A DNA stretch of 27,566 bases from Sandaracinobacteroides sp031425455 (GTDB taxonomy: Bacteria; Pseudomonadota; Alphaproteobacteria; Sphingomonadales; Sphingomonadaceae): positions 1-27,566 of the forward strand of contig JANPJJ010000164.1 of the NCBI GenBank assembly GCA_031425455.1, read 5' to 3'. A model generated the notes under the pieces. That model was given only the letters and a program-made list of their open reading frames with translations, had not been told where the DNA came from and searched no databases. The position numbers and the translations under genes are program-made. The stretch's first letter is position 1; each line of letters starts with the position of its first letter. Of this stretch, positions 6,382-13,943 are shown piece after piece.

Positions 6382-7106
6382 GCCTTTCCGACGAGATCGA
6401 GTGGTTGCCGTCGCCGAACTATGATGCACGCCGGGCCGGGCCGGATGGACCCGCGATCCGGCAGCTGGTGATGCACTATACCGGGATGCCGGACGCCGAC
6501 GAGGCGGTGGCGTGGCTGACCAGTTCGGAATCCCGGGTATCGTCGCACTATTTCGTCCACGAGGACGGGCGCATCGTGCAGATGGTGGAGGAGTGCGACC
6601 GGGCCTGGCACGCAGGCGCCAGCCTGTGGCGCGGCCGGGGCGACATCAATTCGACGTCGATCGGGATCGAGATCCAGAACCCCGGGCATGAATGGGGCTA
6701 TCGGCCGTTTCCCGACGGGCAGATGCGAAGCCTGCTCCGGCTGGCGGCGACCTTGTGTGTGCGGCACCGGATCGACCGGGCCGATGTGATCGGCCATTCC
6801 GACATCGCGCCGACGCGCAAGGCCGATCCGGGCGAGCTGTTCGACTGGGCGCGGCTGGCGCAGCACCGGATCGCGCTGGCCCGGCCCGACCGGCTGCTGG
6901 CCGACCCCGGCTGGAGCGACAGCGCGTTCGGAATCTGCCTGGAGCGGTTCGGTTACGACATCGCCGATCCGGCGGCGGCGACGCGGGCGTTCCAGCGGCG
7001 GTTCCGACAGGACGGCGTGGACGGGGTGGCGGACGGAGAGACGCGGGCGATCCTGTTCACGCTGCAGGTGCATGAGGAGGCGCGGAGTCAGGGCGAGGGG
7101 GGGTAG
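6378..7106 (+). CDS. N-acetylmuramoyl-L-alanine amidase (AmiD/AmpD type)
   Basis: A 242-aa zinc amidase that cuts the bond between N-acetylmuramic acid and L-alanine in peptidoglycan or its fragments. The Amidase_2 domain (about residues 10-160) has zinc ligands His33 (VMHYTGMP), His140 (DVIGHSDIAP) and Asp150, with catalytic-type Lys148 (TRKADPG). A C-terminal peptidoglycan-binding-like segment is at about 190-233 (ATRAFQRRFRQDGVDGVADGET). No signal peptide or lipobox is visible, so it may act on recycled muropeptides in the cytoplasm like AmpD, although the domain layout resembles AmiD. Confidence 0.9.
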   Translation: MSLSDEIEWLPSPNYDARRAGPDGPAIRQLVMHYTGMPDADEAVAWLTSSESRVSSHYFVHEDGRIVQMVEECDRAWHAGASLWRGRGDINSTSIGIEIQNPGHEWGYRPFPDGQMRSLLRLAATLCVRHRIDRADVIGHSDIAPTRKADPGELFDWARLAQHRIALARPDRLLADPGWSDSAFGICLERFGYDIADPAAATRAFQRRFRQDGVDGVADGETRAILFTLQVHEEARSQGEGG

Positions 7107-7218
7107 CTTCCAGGCTCGGCCGCCGTCGGTCCCGCTCGCGGCGCCGCCGTGGCAAAGCCACAGCTCTGCCGGGCCGTGCCGGCCGGGTCTTCGGCGAGTC
7201 CGCAGCTAGCGCTGTGCG
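7107..7218. other. convergent junction with small hairpins
   Basis: The 112-base gap between the amidase and the leftward DUF937 gene is GC-rich and contains several short inverted repeats, the clearest being GTGGC-AAA-GCCAC at 7149-7161. No T-run follows. It could serve as a shared terminator region, but the evidence is weak. Confidence 0.35.
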
Positions 7219-7827
7219 CTATCTGCGGCCGCCTGCGACCATGCCGAGGATATCATCCAGCGGGTTGCCGTCTCGGTTCATGTCGAGCATGCCGGCAAGG
7301 CCCCCCATGCCGCCGGCCGGCGCGCCCTGCTGGCCGCCGGTGAGGCTGCCGAGAACCGAGCCGAGGAGGCCGCCCATTCCGCCTCCCGCACTGCCTGCCG
7401 CAGCACCGGTGCCGGCGCTGGCCGACTTCGCCATCATGCCGGCGGCGGCCATTGCGAGCATCGGCAGCATCTTTTTCAGGAGCTCGGCGCTGATCCCGGT
7501 GCTGGCGGCGGCCTGGCCGGCGACCTGGCGGCTGACGTCTGGCGTGCCGAAGATCTGGCCGAGCACCTGGTTGCCCTGATCGACCGGAGTCGGCTGCGGG
7601 CTGAGCACGGCATCGAGCAGGCCGCCGCCGCCGAGGCCGCCGAGCATGCCGGCGAGCCCTTCGATTCCGTTCGGCTGGGCCTGGGCCTGTTTCTTGAACC
7701 CGCCCATCACGGCGGGCAGCAGGGCTGCGGCGCCGCTCGTCGCGGTTTTCTCGTCGACCCCGAGTTCGCGGGCGATCTGGGCGAGCCCGCCGCTACCGCC
7801 GAGTGCTTCCAGTAGATTGCCCGACAT
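7219..7827 (-). CDS. DUF937 (YidB-like) family protein
   Basis: A 202-aa protein of the DUF937/YidB family; function not established. The start NLLEALGGSGGLAQIARELGVD is the family N-terminus, followed by a helical region about to residue 130 (VDQGNQVLGQIFG, VAGQAAASTGISAELLKKMLP) and a long Gly/Ala/Met-rich low-complexity part. It ends with DMNRDGNPLDDILGM, like the YidB C-terminus. The ATG at 7827 has a GGGGGA upstream. It is divergent from the cystathionine gamma-synthase-like gene, with 165 bases between. Confidence 0.83.
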   Translation of the reverse strand: MSGNLLEALGGSGGLAQIARELGVDEKTATSGAAALLPAVMGGFKKQAQAQPNGIEGLAGMLGGLGGGGLLDAVLSPQPTPVDQGNQVLGQIFGTPDVSRQVAGQAAASTGISAELLKKMLPMLAMAAAGMMAKSASAGTGAAAGSAGGGMGGLLGSVLGSLTGGQQGAPAGGMGGLAGMLDMNRDGNPLDDILGMVAGGRR

Positions 7828-7992
7828 GATCCGGTCCCCCGCTGATGGTCCTTGAGCCCGGACTATCGCGCCAAGATGACGGGCGTGCAAGCGGGGGGCG
7901 GGGGGCGGCCCCAAGACGCGAGTTCCGCAAAAACGCAGGTGATGCAATTGTCACGCCGGGTGGGTAGGCTTGGCGGCAAAGGAGCCTGGGGC
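7828..7992. other. divergent intergenic region
   Basis: The 165 bases between the leftward DUF937 gene and the rightward PLP-enzyme gene should hold promoters for both. I do not see strong paired -35/-10 boxes; TTGTCA at about 7959-7964 has no matching -10 box. I looked for a SAM-II-type riboswitch because of the methionine-related enzyme downstream and did not recognise one. Confidence 0.35.
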
Positions 7993-9297
7993 ATGGAAAA
8001 CGAGAACGACCCTGTGGGAACCGGCCGGCGCCGGCCCAAGCCCGATATCGTGGCGATCGGCAACCGGCGGCTGAAGCCCTCAACCCTGATGATGGGGCAT
8101 GGGTTCGACCCGGTGCTGTCGGAAGGGTCGCTGAAACCGCCCATTTTCCTGACCTCCACCTTCGTGTTCGAGAGCGCCGCGGCGGGGAAGCGGCACTTCG
8201 AGGGCGTGACGGGGAAGCGGCCCGGCTGGTCCGAGGGCCTTGTCTATTCGCGGTTCAACGGGCCCAACCAGGAGATACTGGAGGACCGGCTGGCGATCTG
8301 GGAGGGGGCGGAGGACGCGCTGAGCTTTTCGAGCGGCATGTCGGCGATCGCGACCCTGCTGATGACCTTTTGCCAGCCGGGCGACATGATCGTGCACTCG
8401 GGGCCGCTCTATGCCGCGACCGAGACGTTGATCGGGCGGATCCTGGGGCGGTTCGGGGTGGGGTGGCTGGACTTCCCGGCGGGGGCGACGGAAGCCGAGA
8501 TCGCGGCCGTGATGGAGGGGGCGAAAGCCAAGGGGCGGGTCAGCCTGGTGTATCTGGAGAGCCCGGCCAACCCGACCAATGCGCTGGTCGATGTGGAGGC
8601 GGTGCGGGCGGCGCGCGACCGGCTGTTCGCCCAGGCGCCGCCGCCGATCGCCATCGACAACACGTTCCTGGGGCCGTTGTGGCAGCAGCCGCTGGGGAAG
8701 GGCGCGGACCTTTCGGTTTATTCGCTGACCAAATATGCCGGCGGTCATTCCGACCTGGTGGCGGGCGCGGTGGTGGGGGCGAAGGCGCTGATCACGCCCA
8801 TTCGGATGATGCGCAACACCATCGGGACCATCACCGACCCGAACACGGCGTGGATGCTGCTGCGCAGCCTGGAGACGCTGGAGCTGAGGATGACGCGGGC
8901 GGGGGAGAATGCCGAGACGGTGTGCGCCTTCCTGCGCGATCATCCCAAGGTGGAGACGGTGGGCTATCTGGGGTTTCTGGCGGACGATCCCGGAAGACAG
9001 GGGGATATCTATCGCCGGCACTGCACGGGGGCGGGCTCGACCTTTTCGCTGTATCTGAAAGGCGGCGAGCGGGAAGCCTTCGCGTTCCTGGATGCGCTGG
9101 TGATCGCCAAGCTGGCGGTGAGCCTGGGCGGGACCGAGACGCTGGCGTCGGCGCCGGCGGCGATGACGCATCTTTCGGTGCCGGACGCGCGCAAGCAGGC
9201 GCTGGGGATCACCGACAATCTGGTGCGGATTTCGATCGGGGTGGAGGATCCGGACGACCTGATCGCGGACTTCGAGCAGGCGCTGGCGGCGGTATGA
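7993..9297 (+). CDS. cystathionine gamma-synthase / methionine gamma-lyase family PLP enzyme
   Basis: A 434-aa fold-type I PLP enzyme of the Cys/Met metabolism family, likely a cytoplasmic transsulfuration or sulfhydrylation enzyme. PLP-binding Lys247 sits in SVYSLTKYAGGHSD, the cofactor Asp222 in IAIDNTF, and the phosphate-binding stretch SFSSGMSAIATLL at 111-123. The insertion KRHFEGVTGKRPGWSEGLVYSR is typical of a subgroup annotated only as 'cystathionine gamma-synthase family protein', so the exact reaction is open. ATG 7993 is chosen for GGAG at 7981-7984 and because upstream sequence is not family-like. It is coupled to the next gene by ATGA. Confidence 0.9.
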   Translation: MENENDPVGTGRRRPKPDIVAIGNRRLKPSTLMMGHGFDPVLSEGSLKPPIFLTSTFVFESAAAGKRHFEGVTGKRPGWSEGLVYSRFNGPNQEILEDRLAIWEGAEDALSFSSGMSAIATLLMTFCQPGDMIVHSGPLYAATETLIGRILGRFGVGWLDFPAGATEAEIAAVMEGAKAKGRVSLVYLESPANPTNALVDVEAVRAARDRLFAQAPPPIAIDNTFLGPLWQQPLGKGADLSVYSLTKYAGGHSDLVAGAVVGAKALITPIRMMRNTIGTITDPNTAWMLLRSLETLELRMTRAGENAETVCAFLRDHPKVETVGYLGFLADDPGRQGDIYRRHCTGAGSTFSLYLKGGEREAFAFLDALVIAKLAVSLGGTETLASAPAAMTHLSVPDARKQALGITDNLVRISIGVEDPDDLIADFEQALAAV

Positions 9298-10091
9298 TGC
9301 GATGGCTGATGGTGCTGTTTCCGGCAGTGCTGGGGCTGGCTCTGCTGCCGGCGCCGCTGCTGGCGTGGGGGCAGACCGGGCACCGGGTTTCGGGGGAGAT
9401 CGCCGACCGGCATCTGGGGCCCAAGGCTCGGGCCGGGGTGCGGGAGCTGCTGGGCGGAGAGACGCTGGCGGAGGCGAGCAGCTGGCCGGACTTCATGCGG
9501 TCTGCGCCGGGGGATTTCTGGCAGAAACAGTCCGGGCCCTGGCATTATGTGACCATCCCGCCGGGGAAGAGCTGGGCCGAGGTGGGGCCGCCGCCCGAAG
9601 GCGATGCGGTAACGGCGCTGAAGCGGTTTGCCGCGACCGTGAAGGACCGGTCGGCGCCGCTGGCGGAGCGGCAGACGGCGCTTCGCTTCATCGTGCATAT
9701 CGTGGGCGATCTTTCGCAGCCGCTGCATGTGGGCCGGCCGGGCGACCGCGGCGGCAACGATGTGAAGGTGACCTTCTTCGGCGAGCCGACCAACCTGCAC
9801 GCCCTGTGGGATACGGGACTGGTGGACCGGCAGCAGCTGGGCTTCACCGAATGGGCCGACTGGCTGCTGGGGAATGCGGGCGTCGACGAGTTGCGCGCCT
9901 GGTCCAGCCCGGACCCGATGCAGTGGCTGACCGACAGCGCGGCGATCCGCGACGGGCTGTATCCGCCGGCGGGAACGACCCAGCTGGGCTATGCCTATGC
10001 ATTCCAGCACGACCGGACGATGCGGCAGCAGCTGACCAAGGGCGGGCTGCGGCTGGCGGCCTATCTGAACGCGCTGTTCGACGCGCCGTGA
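9294..10091 (+). CDS. secreted S1/P1-type nuclease
   Basis: A 265-aa zinc-dependent nuclease precursor. A signal peptide (about residues 1-24, MMRW followed by a hydrophobic core ending APLLA) precedes Trp25, which becomes the N-terminal zinc ligand of this family after cleavage. The three-zinc ligand set appears complete: W25, H30, D66, H84, H135, D139, H145, H169 and D173. It should degrade single-stranded DNA/RNA or 3'-nucleotides in the periplasm or outside the cell. The ATG at 9294 overlaps the preceding stop as ATGA; a second ATG follows at 9297. A link to apt downstream through purine salvage is attractive but inferred. Confidence 0.92.
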   Translation: MMRWLMVLFPAVLGLALLPAPLLAWGQTGHRVSGEIADRHLGPKARAGVRELLGGETLAEASSWPDFMRSAPGDFWQKQSGPWHYVTIPPGKSWAEVGPPPEGDAVTALKRFAATVKDRSAPLAERQTALRFIVHIVGDLSQPLHVGRPGDRGGNDVKVTFFGEPTNLHALWDTGLVDRQQLGFTEWADWLLGNAGVDELRAWSSPDPMQWLTDSAAIRDGLYPPAGTTQLGYAYAFQHDRTMRQQLTKGGLRLAAYLNALFDAP

Positions 10092-10099
10092 CGCCCGGG

Positions 10100-10633
10100 A
10101 TGTCGCTGGACCGGATCGCCCCCTTCATCCGCGCGGTGCCGGATTTCCCCAGGCCGGGCATCCTGTTCCGCGACCTGACGCCGCTGCTGGCGGACGGACC
10201 GGCGTTCCAGGCGACCACGGCGGCGCTGGCGGACAGGGCCGGGGACTTCGACCTGATCGCGGGGATCGAGGCGCGGGGGTTTCTGTTCGGCGCGGCGCTG
10301 GCGCAGGCGACGGGGCATGGGCTGGTGCCGGTGCGAAAGGCGGGGAAGCTGCCGGCGGCGACGATCGGGCACGACTATGCGCTGGAATATGGCACCGACC
10401 GGCTGGAGCTGCATGCCGATGCGGTGCCGGCAGGCGCCCGGGTGCTGCTGGTGGACGATGTGCTGGCGACCGGGGGCACGGCGGAAGCGGCGGTGACGCT
10501 GGTGCGGAAGGCCGGGGGCCAGGTGGCGCGGGCGCTGTTCGTGCTGGAGCTGGAGGGTCTGCCGGGGGCGGCGCGTCTGGCGGCGCTGGGCGTGGAAGCG
10601 GTGAGCCTGTTTCGCTATCCCAGCAGCACCTAA
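10100..10633 (+). CDS. apt: adenine phosphoribosyltransferase
   Basis: A 177-aa cytoplasmic purine-salvage enzyme making AMP from adenine and PRPP. The N-terminus IRAVPDFPRPGILFRDLTPLL is diagnostic of Apt, as is the PRPP-binding loop VLLVDDVLATGGT (116-127). The ATG at 10100 gives the usual spacing to PDFP. An in-frame GTG at 10088 overlaps the nuclease stop as GTGA and is a serious alternative, given how common that arrangement is here. It is last in the PLP enzyme, nuclease and apt run. A hairpin follows its stop. Confidence 0.95.
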   Translation: MSLDRIAPFIRAVPDFPRPGILFRDLTPLLADGPAFQATTAALADRAGDFDLIAGIEARGFLFGAALAQATGHGLVPVRKAGKLPAATIGHDYALEYGTDRLELHADAVPAGARVLLVDDVLATGGTAEAAVTLVRKAGGQVARALFVLELEGLPGAARLAALGVEAVSLFRYPSST

Positions 10634-10641
10634 TACCCAGT

Positions 10642-10664
10642 CTCGATGAGGAAGACTCATCGAG
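10642..10664 (+). terminator. hairpin after apt (terminator-like)
   Basis: CTCGATGAG (10642-10650) pairs perfectly with CTCATCGAG (10656-10664) around GAAGA, starting 8 bases after the apt stop. Only two T's follow, so intrinsic termination would be weak. It lies between convergent genes and could serve either. Confidence 0.55.
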
Positions 10665-10666
10665 TT

Positions 10667-10696
10667 CGGCCTATCGGCCGGCGCGCGGTCGCGGTT
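10667..10696 (+). repeat. dispersed repeat family 1, copy A
   Basis: Starts with the small palindrome CGGCCTATCGGCCG followed by GCGCGCGGTCGCG. It is nearly identical to the inverted copy at 4734-4763. It is followed by GGTTCAGCCAGAGGCTGACC, which is itself an imperfect inverted repeat. It lies in the apt/MaoC convergent gap. Confidence 0.65.
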
Positions 10697-10774
10697 CAGC
10701 CAGAGGCTGACCTTCGGTTCGCGGCGTCCCGCCGGGGGGATGGGTTCTTATCAACGGGACATGGTATAGTGCGC

Positions 10775-11254
10775 TTATCCGGCGTAGAGGTGGCGCCGTT
10801 CGGGGGCGACCGCTTCGGTAGCGACGAATTCGGCGATGTCGGCGGTCATGGCGAGAGCGTTGGACTGGTTGTAGGTGCGGACCCGCTTCCGGATCATGCC
10901 GACATGCGGGCGCGAGGCGAGCAGGCGGGCGCCGACGACTTCGGTTTCGAGCAGGAGCTGGTCCCCCGGGTAGACCGGCTGGCGCCAGCGCAGGCGGCCG
11001 ATGCCGGGCGTGCCCACGGAGGCGACGGGGTTGGTGCGCATCTCGTCGACCATCAGGCGCATCATCAGCGCGCAGGTGAGCCAGCCCGAGACCGCCATTC
11101 GTTCGAAGAAGGGATGGTCCCGGGCGGCGTCGTCGGACAGATGGAAGGGCTGGGGATCGTAGCGGCGCGCGAAGTCGAGCGCCTCGGCCCGAGTGACCCG
11201 GATCGGGCCGAGGCGTTCGCGGTCGCCGACGTCGAAATCCCGAAACACGCGCAT
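10775..11254 (-). CDS. MaoC-like (hotdog-fold) dehydratase
   Basis: A 159-aa hotdog-fold protein of the MaoC/(R)-enoyl-CoA hydratase family. The hydratase-type active-site motif is DPQPFH at 33-38 (Asp33, His38), then FERMAVSGWLTCALMMRLMVDEM and RWRQPVYPGDQL, all typical. It probably hydrates an enoyl-CoA or related acyl substrate in the cytoplasm; which one cannot be told. It stands alone, divergent from folP with a 43-base gap and convergent with apt. Confidence 0.9.
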   Translation of the reverse strand: MRVFRDFDVGDRERLGPIRVTRAEALDFARRYDPQPFHLSDDAARDHPFFERMAVSGWLTCALMMRLMVDEMRTNPVASVGTPGIGRLRWRQPVYPGDQLLLETEVVGARLLASRPHVGMIRKRVRTYNQSNALAMTADIAEFVATEAVAPERRHLYAG

Positions 11255-11297
11255 TAATGGGGTGACGGCCGGGGGATGCGTTCCCTAAGCGGCGTTC

Positions 11298-12092
11298 ATG
11301 CTGCCGAAGATCATGGGCATCCTGAACGTCACGCCCGACAGCTTCTCGGACGGGGGGCGGCATGTGGGGGTGAAGGCCGCGGTGGCGGCGGGCGTGGCGA
11401 TGCAGGCAGCGGGGGCGGATATCGTGGACGTGGGCGGCGAAAGCACGCGGCCCGGCGCGCGGCCGGTGCCGCTGGCGGAAGAGCTGTACCGGACCATTCC
11501 CGTGGTGGCCGGGCTGGTGGAGGCCGGCGTTCCGGTGAGCATCGACACGATGAAGGCGGGCGTGATGCTGGGGGCGCTGGCGGCGGGGGCGACGATGCTG
11601 AACGATGTGTCGGCGCTGTCGGCCGATCCCGACAGCCTGGGCGTGGCGGCGGGGTGCGAGGCCGACGTGGTGCTGATGCACATGCCGGGCACGCCGCAGA
11701 CGATGCAGGCGCTGGCGCAGTATGACGACCCGGTGGCGGAGGTGCGGGCGCAGCTGGCGGCGCGGATCGCCGCTTGCGAGGCGGCGGGGATCGCGCGGGC
11801 GCGGTTGATCGCGGACCCCGGGATCGGGTTCGGGAAGGGTGTTTCGCACAACATCGCGCTGCTGAAAGGGCTGGAGGCGTTTGCGGCGCTGGGCGTGCGG
11901 CTGATGCTGGGGGCGAGCCGGAAATCGCTGATCCCGGCGATCGCGGGGCCGGCAGACGTGTCGGACCGGCTGCCGGGGAGCCTGGCGCTGGCGTTGCGGG
12001 GGGCGGAGGCCGGGTGCGGGTGGCTGAGGGTGCACGATGTGGCGGCGACGGTGCAGGCGCTGAGGCTGTGGGCGGCAATCCGGCCGGGTTGA
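11298..12092 (+). CDS. folP: dihydropteroate synthase
   Basis: A 264-aa folate-pathway enzyme that condenses p-aminobenzoate with dihydropterin pyrophosphate; it is the sulfonamide target. The motifs are in order: IMGILNVTPDSFSDGG (5-20), GGESTRPGA (46-54), SIDTMK (81-86), NDVSAL, HMPGTPQTM (128-136), DPGIGFGK (173-180), LGASRKS (204-210) and RVHDVA near 245. The loop residue Pro130 is unusual, since R or Q is more common there (from memory), but the key residues are present. Usually folP sits near ftsH or glmM; neither is here. Confidence 0.95.
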   Translation: MLPKIMGILNVTPDSFSDGGRHVGVKAAVAAGVAMQAAGADIVDVGGESTRPGARPVPLAEELYRTIPVVAGLVEAGVPVSIDTMKAGVMLGALAAGATMLNDVSALSADPDSLGVAAGCEADVVLMHMPGTPQTMQALAQYDDPVAEVRAQLAARIAACEAAGIARARLIADPGIGFGKGVSHNIALLKGLEAFAALGVRLMLGASRKSLIPAIAGPADVSDRLPGSLALALRGAEAGCGWLRVHDVAATVQALRLWAAIRPG

Positions 12093-12172
12093 GTCGCGGC
12101 GGCAGGGCGCCGGCTTGCGATTCGCTCCGCAGCGTCGCATCAGGAGCCAACTTCATCTGGGGAGACGCAACG

Positions 12173-12688
12173 ATGGCGATGTCGAAGAAATCCGAAAAGG
12201 CGCTGCTGGATCATGACGAGTGGGTGCTGGTGGAAAGCACGCACCTGCCGGCGCTGGGGCAGCTGGACGCGGAGGCACTGGCGGATGCGCGCAAGCGGCT
12301 GCGCACGATGCGCGACAAGGAGCGCACCCAGGGTTACGAGAAGCGCCGGGTGGCGCGCGGCAAGGCTGAGGAGCGCGGGGGGAGCTCGCCGGGCACCTAC
12401 GCGCGGCCCAAGCAGCGCAAGCAGGTGTTCTCGCATGCGCTGCGCCGGCTGAACGACGAGGCGACGCGGCGCAAGGGGCGCGCATCGCGGGCGCGGATCG
12501 TGGAATCGCAGCAGCGTGCGCTGGCGGCAAAGCGGGCGGCGCCGTCGAACCGGCCGGCCAATACGGCGACGGCGGCAGCGGGCGGGGTAGCGATCGAGAA
12601 CAAGAAGGCGCGGACCAAGGTGTCCGGCGCCAAGGTCGGCAGCGTTTCGCAAGGCGGCAAGCGGGCGCAGGCGAAGAAGGACGGGTAG
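12173..12688 (+). CDS. highly basic hypothetical protein
   Basis: A 171-aa soluble protein I cannot assign to a named family with confidence. The N-terminal part (about 5-75) is predicted helical and resembles a conserved alphaproteobacterial hypothetical: HPALGQL-like 'STHLPALGQLDAEALADARKRLRTMRDKER'-type sequence, here spread over residues 20-50. The rest is very rich in Lys, Arg and Ala with low-complexity segments, ending GGKRAQAKKDG, which suggests nucleic-acid binding (inference). ATG 12173 has GGGGAGA at 12159-12165, a good ribosome binding site. A strong hairpin with five T's follows the gene. Confidence 0.75.
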   Translation: MAMSKKSEKALLDHDEWVLVESTHLPALGQLDAEALADARKRLRTMRDKERTQGYEKRRVARGKAEERGGSSPGTYARPKQRKQVFSHALRRLNDEATRRKGRASRARIVESQQRALAAKRAAPSNRPANTATAAAGGVAIENKKARTKVSGAKVGSVSQGGKRAQAKKDG

Positions 12689-12706
12689 CAATTGGGGCGG
12701 GGGGAG

Positions 12707-12759
12707 ATGCCAGCGTCAGCTTCGCTGGTCCTTCGGACCGCTGGCATGACGGCGGTTTT
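12707..12759 (+). terminator. hairpin with T-run; dispersed palindrome family 2, copy 1
   Basis: The outer arms ATGCCAGCG (12707-12715) and CGCTGGCAT (12739-12747) enclose an inner hairpin GGTCC-TTC-GGACC (12727-12739). ATGACGGCGG and TTTTT (12755-12759) follow, so this is a plausible terminator for the basic hypothetical gene. Flanks and arms match 21724-21756. Confidence 0.65.
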
Positions 12760-12776
12760 TCGTACGCGATCAGGGG

Positions 12777-13943
12777 TCAGGCGGGGCTGAGGTCCAGGAT
12801 CAAGCGGTTGGTGACGGCGCGGCCGGCTGGGGTGGCGGCGAGGCGGTTGCCGGGGGCCAGCAGCCCCAGCGATTCGAGGCGGGCGCGGGCGGCGGGGTCT
12901 ATCGCGCGTTCGAGGGCCGTGCCGGTGCGGGCGGCGAAGATTGCCGGATCGATGCCTTCGGCAAGGCGCAGGCCCATCAGCAGGGCTTCGGAAGCGGCCG
13001 TGGCGGGGTCGACGGGCTCCTCGCTTTCGAGGCCGTGGCCCTGGGCTTCGACGGCCGCGAGCCAGGTTTCGGGGCGGCGGTGGCGCAGGGTTGCAAGGCC
13101 AGAGCGCCGGCCGTTTTCCATGAGGCCGCTCCGCCGGCCGTGGGCGCCCGGGCCGATGCCGGCATAGTCGCCGTAGCGCCAGTAGACCAGGTTGTGCCGG
13201 CTTTCGGCGCCGGGGCGGGCGTGGTTGGAGATTTCGTAGAGCCGGAGCCCGGCTGCGGCGCACAGCCGGCCGGTGAGGTCGAACATGTCGGCGGCGTCGT
13301 CTTCGTGCGGCAGGTCCAGCAGACCTTTGGCGGCGAGGCTGTGGAACCGGGTGCCCGGCTCTATGGTGAGCTGGTAGGCCGAGAGATGCTCGGTGCCGAA
13401 CGCGAGGGCGCGGGTGAGTTCGGCCTGCCATTGATCGGGCGTCTGGCCGGGGCGGCTGTGGATGAGGTCGAAACTGACGCGGGGGAAGTGGGCCTGCGCG
13501 GTGTCGAGCGCGGCGAGACCCTGGGCGAGATCGTGCGGGCGGCCGAGCAGCTTCAGCGCGGCATCGTCGAGCGCCTGAAGGCCGAGCGAGACGCGGTTGA
13601 CGCCGGCGGCGGCGAAATCGGCGAAGCGCGCGGCCTCTACCGAGGAGGGGTTGGCTTCGAAAGTGATTTCGAGGCCGGGGTCGGTCGACCACAGGCGGGT
13701 GGCTTCGGCGATGAGGGCGGCGGCCGTGGCGGGCGGCATCAGCGAGGGGGTGCCGCCGCCGAAGAAGATCGAGACAAGGGGCTGGCCGGCGGTGCGGGCG
13801 GCTTCGTGGCGGAGATCGGCGAGGAGGGCGCCCCGCCAGCGGTCGTGATCCACGCCGTCGCGGACGTGGCTGTTGAAGTCGCAATAGGGGCATTTGGTGA
13901 CGCAGAAGGGCCAGTGCACATAGAGTGCGACAGGCTCGCTCAC
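12777..13943 (-). CDS. hemW: heme chaperone HemW (radical SAM, formerly HemN-like)
   Basis: A 388-aa radical-SAM protein that binds haem and inserts it into respiratory enzymes. The cluster motif CVTKCPYC gives C14, C18 and C21 (Cx3CxxC), preceded by the family-typical YVHWPF; FFGGGTPSLM follows at about 60. The start has no extra upstream Cys-containing segment typical of true HemN, and length and layout match HemW rather than coproporphyrinogen dehydrogenase. The GTG start at 13943 overlaps the rdgB stop as GTGA. It is the last gene of rph-rdgB-hemW, an order recalled as common in alphaproteobacteria. Confidence 0.93.
   Translation of the reverse strand: MSEPVALYVHWPFCVTKCPYCDFNSHVRDGVDHDRWRGALLADLRHEAARTAGQPLVSIFFGGGTPSLMPPATAAALIAEATRLWSTDPGLEITFEANPSSVEAARFADFAAAGVNRVSLGLQALDDAALKLLGRPHDLAQGLAALDTAQAHFPRVSFDLIHSRPGQTPDQWQAELTRALAFGTEHLSAYQLTIEPGTRFHSLAAKGLLDLPHEDDAADMFDLTGRLCAAAGLRLYEISNHARPGAESRHNLVYWRYGDYAGIGPGAHGRRSGLMENGRRSGLATLRHRRPETWLAAVEAQGHGLESEEPVDPATAASEALLMGLRLAEGIDPAIFAARTGTALERAIDPAARARLESLGLLAPGNRLAATPAGRAVTNRLILDLSPA

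Noticed and set aside
7828..7992. SAM riboswitch ahead of the cystathionine gamma-synthase-like gene
   Set aside because: No SAM-II-like or SAM-I-like conserved core could be recognised in the 165-base leader; a covariance search would be needed to exclude it fully.
10671..12140. 489-codon minus-strand frame across the MaoC gene and folP
   Set aside because: Composition is Arg/Pro/His-rich low complexity; MaoC and folP explain the sequence on their own strands.
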